A DNA stretch of 64,000 nucleotides from an archaeon (lineage in GTDB: Archaea; Nanobdellota; Nanobdellia; Pacearchaeales; GW2011-AR1), in the NCBI GenBank assembly GCA_030605415.1, contig JAUWIJ010000002.1, forward strand, positions 1 to 64,000, written 5' to 3'. Made by a program: the position numbers and the translations under genes. The notes below the pieces were generated by a model. The model did no database searches, had not been told where the DNA came from, and saw only the letters and a list, made by a program, of their open reading frames with translations. This document shows, piece after piece, positions 41,554 through 49,831 of the stretch (positions are counted from its first letter, which is position 1; each line of letters begins with the position of its first letter).

Positions 41554-41703
41554 AACGCAATTAATCGAATAGAAATAAAAAAAGTTTTACTTAGGAAATA
41601 TGATAAATTAAAGTTTGTTGTAATTCCAAAAAAATCTTCTATTAAAGCAGGGGATTATGTTAAGATTGAAAAAATACCAGAGGTAAAGAATGCAAATAAA
41701 TAA
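41545..41703 (+). CDS. Small AbrB-like or unknown element protein
   Basis: 52 residues: NRIEIKKVLLRKYDKLKFVV then IPKKSSIKAGDYVKIEKI. The short strand-loop-strand with KAGDYV recalls SpoVT/AbrB swapped hairpins, but evidence is thin. The ATG at 41545 lies about 26 bp downstream of CATTTAAATAG. It is the first gene of the replication operon and overlaps the next small gene by 14 bp. Confidence 0.5.
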   Translation: MQTNAINRIEIKKVLLRKYDKLKFVVIPKKSSIKAGDYVKIEKIPEVKNANK

Positions 41704-41806
41704 TCTACAAGACTTTCAAAATAGATTTTTAGAGAACTTAAAAATAGAGTTAGAAGAATACAAGAGAACGGAAATACAAATCAGCGAGGGTAAAAATGGA
41801 AAATAA
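41690..41806 (+). CDS. 38-residue element ORF
   Basis: MQINNLQDFQNRFLENLKIE followed by LEEYKRTEIQISEGKNGK, an amphipathic helix. AGAGGT lies 7 nt upstream of the ATG, and the ORF overlaps genes on both sides (14 and 11 bp). Translational coupling and a good start site support it despite the small size. Function unknown. Confidence 0.45.
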   Translation: MQINNLQDFQNRFLENLKIELEEYKRTEIQISEGKNGK

Positions 41807-42122
41807 CGAGGAAAGACTAAAAATTTTAGAAAATGAGCAGATTCAGATGATAAATTTAATTAAGATTTTATCTGAAGAAGTCAAGAAACCAAAAATAAAT
41901 CCGATGGTTGCAATGAGGACAGGTTTAGCAAATGATGAAATAAGCTGGACTATCACCTCATCGAGTTCAGGAGATAAAGAGGAGTTGTTAAAGATTGTTG
42001 AGATGTTAAAGGAAGTTGAGAGGGAAGAAGAATTAAGCAAGAAGAAATGGCAAAATAAAAATAAGGAAATTCTGAAAGGTCGTGATGAGATGAATAATAA
42101 ATCGGAGAAAAAATCTAAGTAA
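41796..42122 (+). CDS. Coiled-coil element protein
   Basis: 108 residues, charged and mostly helical (NNEERLKILENEQIQMINLI; VEMLKEVEREEELSKKK at the end). GAGGG lies 6 nt upstream of the ATG. It sits in the replication operon between two other small genes. No domain recognised; perhaps an oligomerising accessory to the SF3 helicase. Confidence 0.55.
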   Translation: MENNEERLKILENEQIQMINLIKILSEEVKKPKINPMVAMRTGLANDEISWTITSSSSGDKEELLKIVEMLKEVEREEELSKKKWQNKNKEILKGRDEMNNKSEKKSK

Positions 42123-42137
42123 TTAGATTAATGAAAA

Positions 42138-42323
42138 ATGGAAAGAGATGAGTTTAGTTTGGTTGGGAAGAAGTGTAAAATTCTTTTTGAAGATAATGGT
42201 AGGGTGTTGCCACGAATTGCGACAATAAAAGGAGAGACAGGTAATTTTTTAATTTTTGAGAATGAATATGGAATCGAATGTTTTCCGATTCATAAAATTG
42301 TTCGAGTGGAGGTTTGCCGATAA
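42138..42323 (+). CDS. Small SH3-like beta protein
   Basis: 61 residues: LVGKKCKILFEDNGRVLPRI, ATIKGETGNFLIFENEYG, then an HKIVRVEV end. This reads as a small beta barrel of SH3/Sm type. Its stop overlaps the helicase start by one base (TAATG at 42321-42325), implying termination-reinitiation coupling. Function unknown; nucleic-acid binding possible. Confidence 0.55.
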   Translation: MERDEFSLVGKKCKILFEDNGRVLPRIATIKGETGNFLIFENEYGIECFPIHKIVRVEVCR

Positions 42324-43927
42324 TGGCAGTTGATAATAAAAGAAAACTCGAGGCGAATTGGTTTGGAAACCAAAGTGCTTTAGGGGAATTAAAAATCGCC
42401 GACTTCTCAAGAAAGTCTTATGATTATTTTAGACAAACGGATATGTTTAAGAAAGAAAATGAGGAAGATAGGATTTCGTGGGAAACGTGGGAAAGGTATT
42501 GGACAGACGAAAAGATTTTTTCTATATTAGGAAAATTAAATGAGAGTTATGTTGGCGTTGATGGTGCGGTTTACATAAACCCAAACTACGAACCGATAAA
42601 AAAAGAAGAAGATAAAAAAACAGTATTTGATATTTTCACAATCGAAGGACAGGTAAAACAATTTTATGAAATTCAACCTTTCTTTTATGACAAAACAAAA
42701 TTATTTCATAGATGGGATATTGAAAACAAAAAATGGGAATTGTGCGATATTGAAGATATGCTTAATGGAATACGAAAAGAAGTTCCTGGTACAAATACAA
42801 TCAACTCTAAAAATAAAGCGGAGATAACAAATGGCCTAAAACAAATCGGGAGAGAAAAGAAACCTGATCCTCTCCCCGTTAGTTGCATACAATTTAAAGA
42901 TAAGATTGTAAACGCAAAAACAGGAGAGGAGTTTGAGGCTACGCCTAAATGGTTTACGACAAACCCTATCCCCTGGAAATTAGGAGATAGCACGGAAACC
43001 CCAACTATAGACAATTTACTAAAAGAGTGGGTTGTTGATAATGTTACTCAAGATGAAACATATGTAAAAACAATGAAAGAGATAATCGCCCACTCAACAA
43101 CTTCTCACCAATTTCTTCAAAGAATAATTGCTTTATGTGGTGGGGGGATGAATGGGAAGGGAACGTTTATCAAATTAATTGATAAATTTATTGGGAAAGA
43201 AAATAGTTGTGTAAGTGATTTAAGAATATTGGCAGATAATCGTTTTGAGACTTCTTCTTTGTATAAAAAATTAGTTTGTATGATGGGAGAAGTAAACGCC
43301 GAAGATTTGAAAAGCACCAACACAATTAAAAAATTATCCGGCGAGGATGATATGAGATACGAGTTTAAAGGGAAGGGCTCATTTACAGAAGAATCCCCAA
43401 CTACGTGCATAATTGCAACTAATTCACTTCCAACAACTCCCGATAAATCAGTCGGATTTTATCGCCGTTGGCTTACAATAGATTTCCCTCATCAATTTGA
43501 ATTAAAAGAAGGATTGATTGATAGTATTCCTGGCGTTGAATTTGAAAATTTAGGAAAATGTATATTGGAATTATTAAAGGAATTATATAAAACAAACAAA
43601 TTCACAAACGAAGGAAGTATAGAAGAACGTCGGGATAGATATGAGGAGAGGTCAAATCCAATTTTGAAATTTATTGAAGAATATTGTGAGGAAGAATGCG
43701 GGAAAGTAGAATTAAAAGATTTTTCAAATGCCTTTAATGATTATCTTCGTGCTAAACATTTAAGGGTAGTCTCGCCAAAAGGAGTTGGAACATTGCTTAA
43801 AACAGAAGGTTTCGAGATTAGCGCGAGAACAGTTTATAGGGATAATAGGCAAACTTCGGCTCGTTGTGTGATAAATTTACGCCTAAAAACTACTTTAACT
43901 ACGCAAACTACAAATTCTATACTTTGA
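42323..43927 (+). CDS. D5/P4-type SF3 helicase, replication protein of the element
   Basis: 534 residues. The N-terminal ~200 residues lack a clear primase active site; the D5-N-like region precedes an SF3 helicase with Walker A GGGMNGKGTF at about 272-281, Walker B VCMMGEVN at about 325, and motif C TTCIIATNSLP. A C-terminal winged helix (YLRAKHLRVVSPKGVGTLLK) follows. Such proteins unwind origins of plasmids and viruses as hexamers. The ATG at 42323 overlaps the preceding stop and has GGAGG 10 nt upstream. It shows the inserted DNA is or was an autonomous replicon. Confidence 0.85.
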   Translation: MAVDNKRKLEANWFGNQSALGELKIADFSRKSYDYFRQTDMFKKENEEDRISWETWERYWTDEKIFSILGKLNESYVGVDGAVYINPNYEPIKKEEDKKTVFDIFTIEGQVKQFYEIQPFFYDKTKLFHRWDIENKKWELCDIEDMLNGIRKEVPGTNTINSKNKAEITNGLKQIGREKKPDPLPVSCIQFKDKIVNAKTGEEFEATPKWFTTNPIPWKLGDSTETPTIDNLLKEWVVDNVTQDETYVKTMKEIIAHSTTSHQFLQRIIALCGGGMNGKGTFIKLIDKFIGKENSCVSDLRILADNRFETSSLYKKLVCMMGEVNAEDLKSTNTIKKLSGEDDMRYEFKGKGSFTEESPTTCIIATNSLPTTPDKSVGFYRRWLTIDFPHQFELKEGLIDSIPGVEFENLGKCILELLKELYKTNKFTNEGSIEERRDRYEERSNPILKFIEEYCEEECGKVELKDFSNAFNDYLRAKHLRVVSPKGVGTLLKTEGFEISARTVYRDNRQTSARCVINLRLKTTLTTQTTNSIL

Positions 43928-44015
43928 TTTTCCCCTTAGAGATTTGAGTTGAGAAAATAGTAGTTTGGGTAGTTTCCGTAGTTATTGGATTTTTAATAAA
44001 CCGAATAACTCCCTC

Positions 44016-44123
44016 ATTCAAGAGATATATTTAAATAGTTCCTTCACTTTTGAGGAGAGTTCTCGCTCGTTCCTCACGAGCCTCATCCTCAAAAGCTAAT
44101 CCCCTTAAACATTCTCTTGAATG
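44016..44123. repeat. Nested inverted repeat (cruciform)
   Basis: Outer arms CATTCAAGAGA (about 44016-44026) and TCTCTTGAATG (about 44113-44123); inner arms CTTTTGAGGA and TCCTCAAAAG (about 44047-44097); a further CTCGT...ACGAG at the centre. Three nested perfect stems in about 110 bp form a strong candidate for a replication origin or a structured RNA. Confidence 0.65.
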
Positions 44124-45149
44124 AAGGGGACACATCACCTCAATATAGATTTAATTAATAGATTTCAGCCATCCTAATCAACTTTATCTTACTAAATGCC
44201 AATACATACCTCACGATGTCGCCCCCGCTCCTCGTTCGGTCTGCCCCTTCCTCCCCCGTGCGTGCCTGCCTTCTTCCACAGGAAATAGCGATTTCCTCTG
44301 GAATGTATTTTTAGGGAGTGGTTGGGAAATCAATCATTTCAATTACAGGTTAGAGAGAAGACAAACCTATAATTCAAACTCAATCCAATGTTTAGGCACA
44401 AACTTAATTAACAGGAAACTAATTAAGATTGACAAGCGAGGGATTAGGGACTTATGGCGTATTGTTTAGGAATTCGCATAACAAACATTATGCGACGTTC
44501 ATTTCATTCACTAACTTTTGACAGGAAATCAAAAGAAACAATACTTTAATCGGATAAGGAAGACCGACATCATCCCCCACTCACTTCGCCAATCCCTCCG
44601 TTCGTATGATGTCTTTCGCACAAATCGATTTGTGCAAACTTCCTCTCTCTCCCATTTTCTACCTTATACATTTGCTATTTTATTTTTATAATGAGTTGGG
44701 GAACTTCCATCATCACTTCTGCTGATGGAGTGGGTTGGCGTGGGACGGGGGAAAACATCCACGCCCCCAACTCTCCCCCTCTCCCCTCGCTTCGCTCGGG
44801 GGCTTCGCCCCCACTCCCCCGCTCACTTCGTTCGCCCCTGGGGGATTTAGTAATAAGAAACGATATTAAAGGCGTGTTGATGTCGTCGGTATAAGAGGGT
44901 TATAGTCGTTATTAGAGGGTGTGGTGTCGTGTGTAGTATGTTGTTTGTTGTTATCTTAGCGATTGTTGGTTGGTTGTTCTTATTGTTAACCATAACCCCG
45001 CACACAATTTTTTAATATATATATCAATATAGCGGTTTTGAATGCCTGTTTTATATATGTCCTGGACTTCGGACAAGAAAATTTTAAAAATATTATAGAA
45101 AAATATAAATAGAAGTTTCAATTAATAGAAAGGTAAGGGCAAAACCAAA

Positions 45150-45174
45150 CTCCCCCCAATTTAGTAAGGGGGAG
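45150..45174. terminator. Strong GC hairpin
   Basis: CTCCCCC and GGGGGAG pair perfectly around an 11-nt loop (45150-45174). It lies between the large non-coding region and a small membrane ORF. Confidence 0.5.
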
Positions 45175-45207
45175 ATTTGATTTCCAGGATTCACAAACCG
45201 AATAACT

Positions 45208-45309
45208 ATGGCAAATAAACAATTTTATATTTTTCTTGGAATGGTCTTAGTTCTCTCAAGTGTTCTCGGAGTGTTAATTGGGTTTTTAATTATAAGATTT
45301 ATGGGATAA
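45208..45309 (+). CDS. Single-helix membrane miniprotein
   Basis: 33 residues: MANKQFYIFLGMVLVLSSVL then GVLIGFLIIRFMG, one transmembrane helix nearly end to end. It is below the size limit of most gene finders. No clear ribosome-binding site is seen. Such miniproteins are common in mobile elements; it could also be chance coding in AT-rich DNA. Confidence 0.35.
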   Translation: MANKQFYIFLGMVLVLSSVLGVLIGFLIIRFMG

Positions 45310-45416
45310 TTTTATGACAAATAAATTTATAAGTCGGTCAAACTATAATTCATTACCAGATAAAAACTGATTGGATTTGAAAGAAAACATTCTTTTAAGT
45401 CTTGGACAAATTTATT

Positions 45417-45533
45417 GAGCCTGTAGCTCAGCCTGGTCAGAGCGCTAGTCTTATAAGTCTGCAGTCCTTCGGGGTTGTAATTGCTTTCGTCTAAGAAAGC
45501 TAGAGGCCCGGGGTTCAAATCCCCGCAGGCTCA
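45417..45533 (+). tRNA. tRNA-Ile(UAU) with a 42-nt intron
   Basis: Acceptor GAGCCTG/CAGGCTC, D-stem GCTC/GAGC, anticodon stem CTAGT/GCTAG (last pair T-G), T-arm CGGGG-TTCAAAT-CCCCG and discriminator A (no encoded CCA). The anticodon loop reads C-T-TAT-A-[intron]-A, so the anticodon is UAU for AUA isoleucine. The intron (45456-45497) is at the canonical 37/38 position. Exact splice sites should be checked for a bulge-helix-bulge. Its 5' 15 bases are repeated at 39765 and its 3' end at 47646. Confidence 0.8.
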
Positions 45534-45580
45534 TTTGAACACCGGGCAGTCCGGGGCGAGCAAAACACTTTGAGAAAAAA

Positions 45581-45690
45581 CAAAATTACTGAAAATAAAA
45601 AACTAAAATTGTCTACCTATCCCTAAGAAAGAACGCGCGGTTTTATCAAAAACAAAACAGATAGTCGGCTTCGCTGAAATTTATTTATTG
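45581..45690 (+). repeat. Direct repeat flanking membrane genes, copy 1
   Basis: CTGAAAATAAAAAACTAAAA followed by TTGTCTACCTATCCC, and further on ACAGATAGTCGGCTTCGCTG. The same two blocks in the same order recur at 46421-46497 with few changes; an inverted partial copy (CAATTTTCAGTAATTTC) is at about 46350. The repeats bracket the two membrane genes. Confidence 0.7.
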
Positions 45691-45697
45691 GGTACTT

Positions 45698-45937
45698 TTA
45701 TTCTTTAAAATTCATCCCTAACAATTTTAAAATTAAGAAAGAGAGAAATCCTAAAATAAAAGACCAAATTAGGGCTAAGAATAACGAACCAAAAAATACT
45801 TTCCAAAATTCGTTTGTCGGTGTTAATAAATCTTCAAAAGTATAGGAAAATATCCAAGCTAAAATCCCTCCTAAAAATCCAATCATCAATATCTTATAAT
45901 AATTAGAAAATTCTTTAAATAATTCGGTTAATTTCAT
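45698..45937 (-). CDS. Small membrane protein, two helices
   Basis: 79 residues with hydrophobic segments at about 16-33 (ILMIGFLGGILAWIFSY) and about 48-72 (VFFGSLFLALIWSFILGFLS). It overlaps the upstream membrane gene by 4 bp (ATGA), so the two are made together and may form a complex. The pair is flanked by direct repeats within the insertion next to tRNA-Ile. Function unknown. Confidence 0.6.
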   Translation of the reverse strand: MKLTELFKEFSNYYKILMIGFLGGILAWIFSYTFEDLLTPTNEFWKVFFGSLFLALIWSFILGFLSFLILKLLGMNFKE

Positions 45938-46242
45938 TTTTTCTTATTTTGTTTTACTCCCCAATAAATCATAAATCCAATAAACACGATAAAATAATAT
46001 GTTAAAATTAAAATTGGCAAAAATAAAAGAAATTCTGAAATAACAAAATCATTATAAACATCTGGATTAAACAAGGTTAAAATTAATGCAAGAGAAAGCG
46101 AAAGGATATGAAAATATTTATTTCTTAAAATCCATATACGAAATCTTTTAGTTTCTTTGATAAAGATTTTTGTAATAAGCCAAAAAAAGAAAGCAAATCC
46201 TATAATTGCTACGAGAACATCAATTATAAAATTCCATTCCAT
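45934..46242 (-). CDS. Membrane protein, three hydrophobic segments
   Basis: 102 residues. Segments at about 6-25, 42-60 and 75-96 (FLLFLPILILTYYFIVFIGF). The ATG at 46242 is preferred to 46260 because TTTATTAAT is centred about 26 bp upstream. First gene of a two-gene membrane operon with repeats on both sides. No family recognised; membrane effectors or immunity proteins of mobile elements often look like this, which is only an analogy. Confidence 0.6.
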   Translation of the reverse strand: MEWNFIIDVLVAIIGFAFFFWLITKIFIKETKRFRIWILRNKYFHILSLSLALILTLFNPDVYNDFVISEFLLFLPILILTYYFIVFIGFMIYWGVKQNKKK

Positions 46243-46420
46243 AATTTTATTGAAGAACACAGCTTTATTAATTTATCGTAAAAGTACCCCACCTTTTTTA
46301 AAAAAAAGAAACAAAAAAGCGCGCTCAAACCCAACAACAATTTTAAAGACAATTTTCAGTAATTTCGTTTGACACTCTAATCTGAAATCAAAATTGTTGT
46401 ATAACATCGCTGATTAAACA

Positions 46421-46497
46421 AAATTGCTGAAAATAAAAAACTAAAATTGTCTATCTATCCCCAAACAGATAATCGGCTTCGCCGAAATAAATATAAA
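46421..46497 (+). repeat. Direct repeat flanking membrane genes, copy 2
   Basis: CTGAAAATAAAAAACTAAAA, TTGTCTATCTATCCC and ACAGATAATCGGCTTCGCCG, the counterparts of the blocks at 45581-45690 (shorter by about 30 bp between blocks). It ends just before the promoter of the HNH gene. Confidence 0.7.
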
Positions 46498-46516
46498 CAA
46501 AAATTGTTCACTGTTT

Positions 46517-47419
46517 ATGATGAAATTTAATAAAAATATTGATAAAGTAATTATAAGGTATAATAAAAATATTGATAAAGTAAATAGGTTAGAAAAGAAA
46601 AAAGCACTACTTTTAAAAAAATTGTTAGCTAAATTAAAAATTGATAAAAATCTTAGTTATTCTTTAGATGGAGGAATAAGTAAGTTGGATAAGATTAAGA
46701 AAAAAGAATTGGATGAAGAAGATATACAGCTACTTTTAGAAAACGAGTATAACTTTGCAACTGGAGAAACAATCCCAAATTTCTTTACTAAATTGCAAAT
46801 TTTTTCTATTTCTAAAGAAAACATAGCTTCTATTTCTTTTGATGATAAGTTAAAACCCCACTTATATTTTCACGGCAATTTTGCAGTTCTTCCGTCACAT
46901 CTAGAAATGAGAAAAGATATTGATTTTATGAATACTTGGAAAAATAAAAAAATAAAAAAATTGGAAAAACAAAATACTTGTCCAAAATGTGAGGAGTATT
47001 TTGATAAAAACAAAAGAGATAAAGTTCCCACGCTTCATCATACTAAAACTGAAGAAAAACAAGAAAATTTCAGTAAAATTATTGATAGACTAAAGAAAGA
47101 TTTTCTAAATGGTAAAAAAACCATTTCAGATGTTCATAAAACAGCCAGTATAGAAAAAGAGAGATATATAGATTGTTATAAAAGTTTGAGTGATACAGAA
47201 TTAATTTGCCTTGATTGTCATAGTAAAAAAGAGCACCCTGAATATATAATCAGAAGTATATATAATAAATATTGTCGCAAAATAAACGGAGCAAAGGAAG
47301 GCGGAAATTCAGAATTAGTCAAAAAATTAAAAGAAGATTACTATTTTGAAATGGAAAAGCATGGTTTATTTAATGATGAAAATAATAAATGGATTGAACT
47401 ATTATCTAATGAGTTATAA
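46517..47419 (+). CDS. HNH-like nuclease domain protein
   Basis: 300 residues. The N-terminus repeats NKNIDKV twice (a 22-bp tandem DNA repeat) and leads into a Lys-rich helix. A zinc-finger HNH-type module follows: CPKC at about 154, TLHHTK at about 171-176, and ELICLDCHSKKEHPEY at about 227-242. HNH modules cut DNA in homing, restriction and defence. TATA-like ATAAATATAAAC lies about 25 bp before the start. It lies next to the 3' tRNA-Ile fragment at the right side of the insertion. Confidence 0.65.
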   Translation: MMKFNKNIDKVIIRYNKNIDKVNRLEKKKALLLKKLLAKLKIDKNLSYSLDGGISKLDKIKKKELDEEDIQLLLENEYNFATGETIPNFFTKLQIFSISKENIASISFDDKLKPHLYFHGNFAVLPSHLEMRKDIDFMNTWKNKKIKKLEKQNTCPKCEEYFDKNKRDKVPTLHHTKTEEKQENFSKIIDRLKKDFLNGKKTISDVHKTASIEKERYIDCYKSLSDTELICLDCHSKKEHPEYIIRSIYNKYCRKINGAKEGGNSELVKKLKEDYYFEMEKHGLFNDENNKWIELLSNEL

Positions 47420-47645
47420 AAATTAATCTGTCAAAATAGAAACCCCCTCCCATTTTCTTTTTAGAAAAAAGAAACAAAAAGCGGGAGGGCAATCTCGCTA
47501 ATTTAATGGTCGTCGTAACCATCCCCCTCCCTCTCCCTGAAAGAAAAATTAAAACTCTGCGTCGCTAACGCTCCTTGCCACATCTTGCAGGCTCTCGCTC
47601 CATTTCATTACGCTCGGGAAAATGAACAGCAATTAAAAAGAAAGT
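47420..47645. other. Non-coding end of the insertion
   Basis: Contains a stem TTTCTTTTT/AAAAAAGAAA near 47454-47476, C-rich patches and GCTCTCGCTCC-type low-complexity sequence. No gene is seen. It resembles the non-coding GC-rich patches of 43928-45207. Confidence 0.4.
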
Positions 47646-47660
47646 TCCCCGCAGGCTCAT
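47646..47660 (+). other. tRNA-Ile 3' fragment, probable right attachment site
   Basis: TCCCCGCAGGCTCAT is identical to 45520-45534, the 3' end of the tRNA-Ile gene plus one flanking base. It lies 21 bp from the stop of the next chromosomal gene. With the 5' fragment at 39764 it suggests that the original tRNA was split or used twice as an integration site. Confidence 0.6.
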
Positions 47661-47681
47661 ACAAATTTTAATAAATATAAA

Positions 47682-48638
47682 TTACTTCTTACAAATAGAA
47701 ACCGAATAAAAACCATCTTCTGAAATCTTCATATTCACCTCGTCAAAGTACATATTCAGAATTTCGATAAGGTCCTTTTTCTCATATTTATAAGATAATA
47801 AAACCAGAAGCCTATCTCCTTTTTTAAATTCAATTTTTCCCCCGTACAACTCTACAATTCTATCAACTTCAATATTGTAATAAACTTCAATTCTGGATTC
47901 TACTAACTCAATATTCATTTTGAGTTCTTCTTCCTTAAATCCAAGACCCATTGGAATATTTATCAACAGCTTCTTTAATGTGGTTGATTCCCTGTATAAT
48001 TCAAGCATCTTTTGAGATTCATGATTCCAAATACTATTTCCCAAAATTAATAAATCTCCTTCTTTCATGGCCCTTCGGATATTGTATAAAATTTCATGGA
48101 TATCTAAATTTTCTATTGTATTGCCGAGAAGCAAAAAAATATTTTTTTGATATTCCTTGTAACGAATAGACTTCGAAATATTTTCGATATTGTCAAAATC
48201 AGAAATTATCCATTGCATTTTTATAACCTCTTCCGGATTTTCTTTTCTGACCGTATTAATAGCTACCTCTACTAAATCACTGTTAATATCTACAGGACAG
48301 TATCTAATTTTGAAATCTTTTAATTGTTGAATAATAGTTGACGCTTTTTTCCCGCTTCCACATCCAAGATCAACAATATTTATAGCTTTGTCTTTAATGC
48401 TATCTTTAATTTCTTTAATGTTATCTTTAATCGTATTAACTTCTTGAAAGTCAATTTTATTTTGATACCGAGAATTTTTCTCAAAGTCAAAAAACGCCTG
48501 TCCCTTATTGTTCGAACAAAAAATTAATTTCGAATCCGCAATATTCCATATTTTAAAACCATTCTCCTCGGAATACCCGCGTTTAATTAATTCCTTAAAA
48601 ATCAAATTATTGACTTGCCGACTTTCTTTTTCTGCCAT
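47682..48638 (-). CDS. EgtD-like SAM methyltransferase
   Basis: 318 residues. SAM motif IVDLGCGSGKKA at about 87-98, PVDINSDLVEVAI at about 115-127, and IFLLLGNTIENL at about 167-178 follow the histidine-specific methyltransferase (EgtD/PF10017) pattern, where LLGxTIxN is typical. EgtD trimethylates histidine for ergothioneine; diphthamide-type or other amino-acid substrates are possible for distant members. No EgtB-like gene is nearby, so the substrate is open. Leaderless start with GTTTTTATG about 25 bp upstream. Confidence 0.65.
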   Translation of the reverse strand: MAEKESRQVNNLIFKELIKRGYSEENGFKIWNIADSKLIFCSNNKGQAFFDFEKNSRYQNKIDFQEVNTIKDNIKEIKDSIKDKAINIVDLGCGSGKKASTIIQQLKDFKIRYCPVDINSDLVEVAINTVRKENPEEVIKMQWIISDFDNIENISKSIRYKEYQKNIFLLLGNTIENLDIHEILYNIRRAMKEGDLLILGNSIWNHESQKMLELYRESTTLKKLLINIPMGLGFKEEELKMNIELVESRIEVYYNIEVDRIVELYGGKIEFKKGDRLLVLLSYKYEKKDLIEILNMYFDEVNMKISEDGFYSVSICKK

Positions 48639-48837
48639 AATAATATTGGTAAACTCTGGTTTTTATGTGTTTGTATTAACTGTTAGAAGGTGAGAAGTAA
48701 AAAACAAAACAATGTCAGGAAAAATCGCAAACGCTTCCACCAAATTATCAGCCAGAATAAAATCCATTTATTTGTTGTGCGCACGGTGGAATAAAGATAG
48801 AACCACAGAAAGTTTTATTAACTTAGATTTTGTTTAA

Positions 48838-49830
<993 letters not shown>

Positions 49831-49831
49831 A

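Larger units (their letters stand above)
43928..45207. other. Large structured non-coding region of the element
   Basis: About 1.3 kb without a credible gene, with patchy GC-rich blocks (44220-44290, 44730-44840) unlike the surrounding genes. It contains the nested inverted repeat at 44016-44123, a stem AGGAAAT/ATTTCCT near 44278-44296, and a stem CCATC/GATGG near 44710-44730. An open frame at 44691-44894 is low-complexity. The region lies between the helicase gene and the tRNA, where a replication origin or RNA genes of the element might be. Confidence 0.5.

Noticed and set aside
44691..44894. 67-codon ORF in the element's non-coding region
   Set aside because: Low-complexity Pro/Ser/Leu/Arg sequence from GC-rich repeats, with no ribosome-binding site.
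45327..45518. 63-codon ORF on the minus strand
   Set aside because: Runs across the tRNA-Ile gene, which explains the sequence.
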